A DNA stretch of 64,000 nt from Flavobacterium caseinilyticum (GTDB lineage Bacteria > Bacteroidota > Bacteroidia > Flavobacteriales > Flavobacteriaceae). Positions 60,801-64,000 of the stretch are shown here, piece by piece. How positions within the stretch are numbered: position 1 is the stretch's first letter; every line of letters starts with the position of its first letter. The notes under the pieces were generated by a model. It searched no databases. It saw only the letters and a program-made list of their open reading frames with translations, and was not told the DNA's origin. Location of the stretch: the NCBI RefSeq assembly GCF_004349085.1, contig NZ_SMFM01000001.1:310001-374000 (forward strand), given 5' to 3'. The translations under genes were made by a program, and so were the position numbers.

Positions 60801-61733
60801 ATGGAATCATTTGATATCGTTACTATAACAGTTAACTCGGCTTTGGATAAAAGCACCCATTTTAAAGGCTTAGTTCCGGAACAGAAAATACGTTGTGAGG
60901 AACCGCGCTTTGATGCCGGTGGAGGCGGAATTAATGTTTCTAAGGCAATTTCTCGTTTAGGGGGAACTTCATTGGCGGTTTTTACATCTGGCGGGCCAAC
61001 AGGTAAAATGCTTGAAGAATTGGTTGCAAAGGAATCGATTGCCTGTGAAGCTGTTGCTGTTCAGAGTTGGACCAGAGAAAGTTTTGTTGCTGTGGATGAC
61101 AATACGAATTCTCAATACCGTTTTGGATTTACCGGAGGAAAAATTTCCGAAAAAGAAAGCGACAGAATATTAGAAACTATAGCTGCTTTAAAACCAAAAT
61201 TTTTAGTAGCCAGTGGCAGTTTGAATGAAGGTTTATCTATTGATTTTTATTCAAAAATTGCAGAAATCGCAAAGAAATCAAATGCTAAATTAATTATAGA
61301 TACCTCAGGTGAAGCATTAAAAAAAGCGCTGGAAGTTGGTGTTTATATGATCAAACCTAATGTTGGTGAACTCGCAAAATTAATAGGGGAAGAGCGATTG
61401 GAACTGGAGGAAGTAAACGAAGCCGCAAAAGAAATCATTGCTAAAGGTGGCGCCGAAATCGTAGTTGTTTCCCTTGGTCCACAAGGCGCAGTATTAGTCA
61501 CAAAGGATGTTTACGAATTTGTTCCGGCTCCTAATGTCGCCAAAAAAAGTACTGTAGGTGCCGGAGATAGTATGGTGGGCGGAATGGTTTGGGCACTTTC
61601 GCAAAATAAAAGTCTGAAAGAAGTAATCCGTTGGGGAGTCGCTTGCGGTTCAGCAGCAACCATGAATGAAGGAACCCAATTGTTTAAATTTGAAGATGCT
61701 AAACGATTGTTTGAATGGTTGAACAATAAATAA
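60801..61733 (+). CDS. PfkB-type phosphofructokinase-like hexose-phosphate kinase
   Basis: The 310-residue protein resembles E. coli PfkB and LacC/FruK: ITVNSALDKSTHFKGL at the start, DAGGGGINVSKAISRLGG with the substrate loop, and the anion-hole motif STVGAGDSMVGGMVWAL with the catalytic Asp near residue 255. It may phosphorylate fructose 6-phosphate or a related sugar phosphate. Divergent from thiL and followed by a palindromic repeat and a shared terminator. Confidence 0.88.
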   Translation: MESFDIVTITVNSALDKSTHFKGLVPEQKIRCEEPRFDAGGGGINVSKAISRLGGTSLAVFTSGGPTGKMLEELVAKESIACEAVAVQSWTRESFVAVDDNTNSQYRFGFTGGKISEKESDRILETIAALKPKFLVASGSLNEGLSIDFYSKIAEIAKKSNAKLIIDTSGEALKKALEVGVYMIKPNVGELAKLIGEERLELEEVNEAAKEIIAKGGAEIVVVSLGPQGAVLVTKDVYEFVPAPNVAKKSTVGAGDSMVGGMVWALSQNKSLKEVIRWGVACGSAATMNEGTQLFKFEDAKRLFEWLNNK

Positions 61734-61760
61734 ATGTATTGTGGTTGCTCATTGTATTTT

Positions 61761-61816
61761 AGAGACGCACGCTGTACATACGCACGCTGTAGAGACGCAC
61801 TGCAGTGCGTCTCTAC
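61761..61816. repeat. GAGACGCAC repeats ending in a 28-bp perfect palindrome
   Basis: AGAGACGCACGCTGTA is followed by ATACGCACGCTGT and then by the palindrome GTAGAGACGCACTGCAGTGC... at 61789-61816, which is perfectly self-complementary over 28 bases. The word GAGACGCA-TGCGTCTC is, from memory, widespread as a short repeat in Bacteroidota and other phyla. It lies 55 bases behind the PfkB-type gene. Confidence 0.75.
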
Positions 61817-61835
61817 GATATTGAAAAAAAACAAA

Positions 61836-61867
61836 AAAACCTGACAATTTTTACACTGTCAGGTTTT
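61836..61867. terminator. Bidirectional terminator between the kinase gene and lepA
   Basis: AAAACCTGACA (61836-61846) pairs with TGTCAGGTTTT (61857-61867), with A and T tracts on both sides. Confidence 0.85.
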
Positions 61868-61908
61868 CTCTATATTCTATTCTCTCTATTCTGTCTTCTA
61901 AAAAAAAT

Positions 61909-63705
61909 CTAATCATTCAACTTCAAAACAGCCATAAACGCTTCTTGTGGAATTTCAACATTTCCCACCAATCTCATACGTTTTTTACCTTTTTTCTGTT
62001 TTTCCAATAATTTACGTTTACGCGAAATATCACCACCATAACATTTGGCGGTAACGTCTTTACGCAATGCTTTTATCGTTTCACGTGATATCACTTTTAC
62101 CCCGATTGCGGCTTGAACAGGAATGTCAAATTGCTGACGTGGTATTAACTCTTTTAGTTTTTCACACATTTTTTTCCCAATCGAATACGCATTGTCGGCG
62201 TGCATCAAAGAAGATAAAGCATCAACTATCGTAGCGTTCAATAAGATATCTACTTTAACCAAATTAGAAGTTCGCATTCCAATTGGCGTGTAATCAAAAG
62301 AAGCATATCCTTTAGAAACGGTTTTCAAACGGTCGTAAAAGTCAAATACAATCTCTGCCAATGGCATATCAAAAGTCAATTCAACTCGTTCTGTAGTCAA
62401 ATACGTTTGATTGGTTATCAATCCACGTTTTTCGATACACAAACTCATTACATTTCCAACATAATCAGATTTAGTTATGATGGTTGCCTTAATAAAAGGT
62501 TCTTCAACATGGTCTAAACGAGAAGGCTCAGGCAAGTCCGAAGGATTATTTACTATAAGTGGTGTTGTAGGATCTTTTTTGGTGTAAGCCAAATACGAAA
62601 CGTTGGGAACGGTAGTGATAACTGTCATGTTAAACTCTCTCTCCAAACGCTCTTGGATAATTTCCATGTGCAACATTCCTAAGAATCCGCAACGGAAACC
62701 AAATCCCAAAGCTGCTGAACTTTCCGGTAAAAACACCAGCGAAGCATCATTCAACTGCAATTTTTCCATAGAGTTTCTCAACTCTTCATAATCTTCAGTA
62801 TCTACAGGATAAATCCCCGCAAAAACCATTGGTTTCACATCTTCAAAACCTTTAATTATATTTGTTGTTGGCGTTTTCGCATCCGTCAACGTATCACCCA
62901 CTTTTACTTCTTTAGCCTCTTTAATCCCAGAAATTAAATATCCAACATCTCCTGCTGAAATTACTTGTTTAGGAACTTGGTTTAATTTTAAAGTCCCAAT
63001 TTCATCTGCAAAATATTCATTTCCGGTAGCCATGAATTTAATCTTCTGACCTTTTTTAATCTGTCCGTTTTTTACACGAAAAATAACTTCAATTCCTCGA
63101 AAAGGATTGTAATGCGAGTCAAAAATTAAAGCTTGTAACGGCTCATCCACATTTCCTGACGGAGGCGGAATTTTTTCGATAATTGCTGCCAAAATATTTT
63201 CGACACCAAAACCAGTTTTACCTGAAGCGTGAATAATATCTTCCAATTTACAACCTAATAAATCAATAATGTCATCGCTTACTTCTTCTGGATTGGCACT
63301 TGGTAAATCTACTTTATTCAAAACCGGAATAATTTCCAAGTCATTTTCTAAAGCTAAATATAAATTCGAAATCGTTTGTGCCTGGATACTTTGTGCTGCA
63401 TCTACAATCAAAAGTGCGCCTTCACAAGCTGCAATAGATCGTGAAACTTCATACGAGAAATCGACATGTCCCGGAGTGTCAATCAAATTCAAGATGTATT
63501 CTTGCCCTTTGTAAGTGTATTCCATCTGAATCGCGTGACTTTTTATGGTAATCCCACGTTCGCGTTCCAAGTCCATGTTGTCAAGCAATTGCGCTTTTTC
63601 TTCACGGGCAGTAACGGTTTGCGTGGCTCCCAGTAAACGGTCAGCAAGCGTACTTTTTCCGTGATCAATATGTGCAATAATGCAAAAATTTCTAATGTGT
63701 TTCAT
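61909..63705 (-). CDS. lepA: Elongation factor 4
   Basis: LepA is a ribosome-bound GTPase that affects initiation and translocation under stress. The 598-residue protein starts [20 protein letters not shown] (P-loop) and has the switch [33 protein letters not shown] and the LepA-specific C-terminal domain ([24 protein letters not shown] region, ending [20 protein letters not shown]). Full length and complete. It has a consensus -7 box upstream. Confidence 0.97.
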   Translation of the reverse strand: MKHIRNFCIIAHIDHGKSTLADRLLGATQTVTAREEKAQLLDNMDLERERGITIKSHAIQMEYTYKGQEYILNLIDTPGHVDFSYEVSRSIAACEGALLIVDAAQSIQAQTISNLYLALENDLEIIPVLNKVDLPSANPEEVSDDIIDLLGCKLEDIIHASGKTGFGVENILAAIIEKIPPPSGNVDEPLQALIFDSHYNPFRGIEVIFRVKNGQIKKGQKIKFMATGNEYFADEIGTLKLNQVPKQVISAGDVGYLISGIKEAKEVKVGDTLTDAKTPTTNIIKGFEDVKPMVFAGIYPVDTEDYEELRNSMEKLQLNDASLVFLPESSAALGFGFRCGFLGMLHMEIIQERLEREFNMTVITTVPNVSYLAYTKKDPTTPLIVNNPSDLPEPSRLDHVEEPFIKATIITKSDYVGNVMSLCIEKRGLITNQTYLTTERVELTFDMPLAEIVFDFYDRLKTVSKGYASFDYTPIGMRTSNLVKVDILLNATIVDALSSLMHADNAYSIGKKMCEKLKELIPRQQFDIPVQAAIGVKVISRETIKALRKDVTAKCYGGDISRKRKLLEKQKKGKKRMRLVGNVEIPQEAFMAVLKLND

Positions 63706-63751
63706 GCTGTAATTCTAGTATCAAGTTCAAATTGCCAAAGCAAATATGATG

Positions 63752-63759
63752 CAAATATA
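63752..63759 (-). promoter_or_regulatory. -7 promoter box of lepA
   Basis: On the minus strand TATATTTG matches TAnnTTTG, 46 bases before the lepA ATG. Confidence 0.5.
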
Positions 63760-63855
63760 GTCTAAAAGTTTTTTATGTGAGATTCAACAATACCTAATGT
63801 TAAGGCAACTGAAATTTAATTTTTTAGCAGTGCTCTTTTGGGTTCTTTCTTATTG

Positions 63856-63863
63856 TATTTTTG
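63856..63863 (+). promoter_or_regulatory. -7 box ahead of the gene entering the right edge
   Basis: TATTTTTG matches TAnnTTTG and lies 56 bases before the ATG at 63920. A TTG at 63838-63840 is 15 bases upstream, slightly short of the usual spacing. Confidence 0.45.
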
Positions 63864-63919
63864 CGTGTGTCTGCATCAGAATGTTGCAATTACATTTCAA
63901 CTTTTTACACCATGTATTT

Positions 63920-64000
63920 ATGAATAATTCGCAACATGATCATATTACTATTAATGATACTTCATACACATTACTTGACGTAGAATCATTGGCTTGGAAA
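63920..64000 (+). CDS. N-terminal fragment of an unidentified gene
   Basis: An open frame of 27 codons starts at ATG 63920 and runs off the window: it begins MNNSQHDHITINDTSYTLLD. No family can be recognised from this piece and no signal peptide is visible. The promoter box upstream and normal codon use support a real gene. Confidence 0.45.
   Translation, partial: MNNSQHDHITINDTSYTLLDVESLAWK

Noticed and set aside
1..64000. CRISPR arrays, tRNA or rRNA genes, insertion sequences, prophage
   Set aside because: I looked for regular spacer-repeat units, cloverleaf arms, transposase-like frames and phage genes on both strands and found none that I can support.

Overview
The window looks like a chromosomal segment of a Flavobacterium-type bacterium (Bacteroidota, Flavobacteriaceae). 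The reasons are the AT-rich DNA, the absence of Shine-Dalgarno sequences, the recurrent -7 promoter box of the form TAnnTTTG, the two-domain architecture of an Oar-like TonB-dependent receptor, a PorZ-like type IX secretion component, the single-chain glycyl-tRNA synthetase, a large IleS, and small family signatures typical of the group (IPExxxVDY, degenerate DksA-like protein). Gene density is high, and most of the region is core metabolism and information processing. I see no rRNA, tRNA, CRISPR array, insertion sequence or prophage.

Layout: 0.3-4.3 kb is a minus-strand block (ArsC-like and DMT transporter; yicC, gmk, an inserted four-helix-bundle gene, nadD). 4.3-9.5 kb holds a DinB-fold protein, a DUF3298 lipoprotein, a trans-sulfuration PLP enzyme, an outer-membrane barrel protein and glutamate dehydrogenase. 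9.6-17.4 kb runs porZ, recO, ileS, a zinc-less DksA-like protein and lspA. 17.4-23.5 kb has a small lipoprotein, 5-formyl-THF cyclo-ligase, a deacylase, uvrC and a patatin/outer-membrane fusion. 23.7-29.5 kb is an aromatic amino acid catabolism cluster (homogentisate dioxygenase, 4-hydroxyphenylpyruvate dioxygenase, tryptophan 2,3-dioxygenase family) with a DUF3108 protein, an M23 endopeptidase and a candidate small RNA. 29.6-35.4 kb is pgi, a TonB-dependent receptor and the decayed tail of a second, different receptor. 35.4-44 kb contains small membrane and envelope genes, DNA polymerase IV, a PAS protein, a Bax-inhibitor-1 protein and pyruvate kinase. 43.5-51.8 kb has rnc, fabF, acpP, purN, RNase H, a sugar kinase, a PurF-like amidotransferase and superoxide dismutase. 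52-64 kb has comF, glyS, a signalling locus, thiL, a phosphofructokinase-like gene and lepA.

The most unusual part is 55.3-59.6 kb. A LytTR regulator whose receiver has Glu in place of the phosphoacceptor Asp is followed by two perfect 10-bp direct repeats spaced 21 bp apart (the geometry of LytTR operators). Next comes an 80-residue exported protein made of three copies of a 14-residue unit ending in Lys-Lys, then a membrane-anchored TPR histidine kinase and its response regulator. DNA differences between the three repeat units are almost all synonymous, so the peptide itself seems to be under selection. I propose, as inference only, a secreted-peptide signalling or sensing module.

Several families of intergenic repeats are visible: a roughly 80-150 bp element in three copies, short hairpin elements, a 28-bp perfect palindrome, and degenerate TCAGT-rich tracts at the ends of genes. 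Most convergent or operon-ending junctions carry clear hairpin/T-tract terminators.
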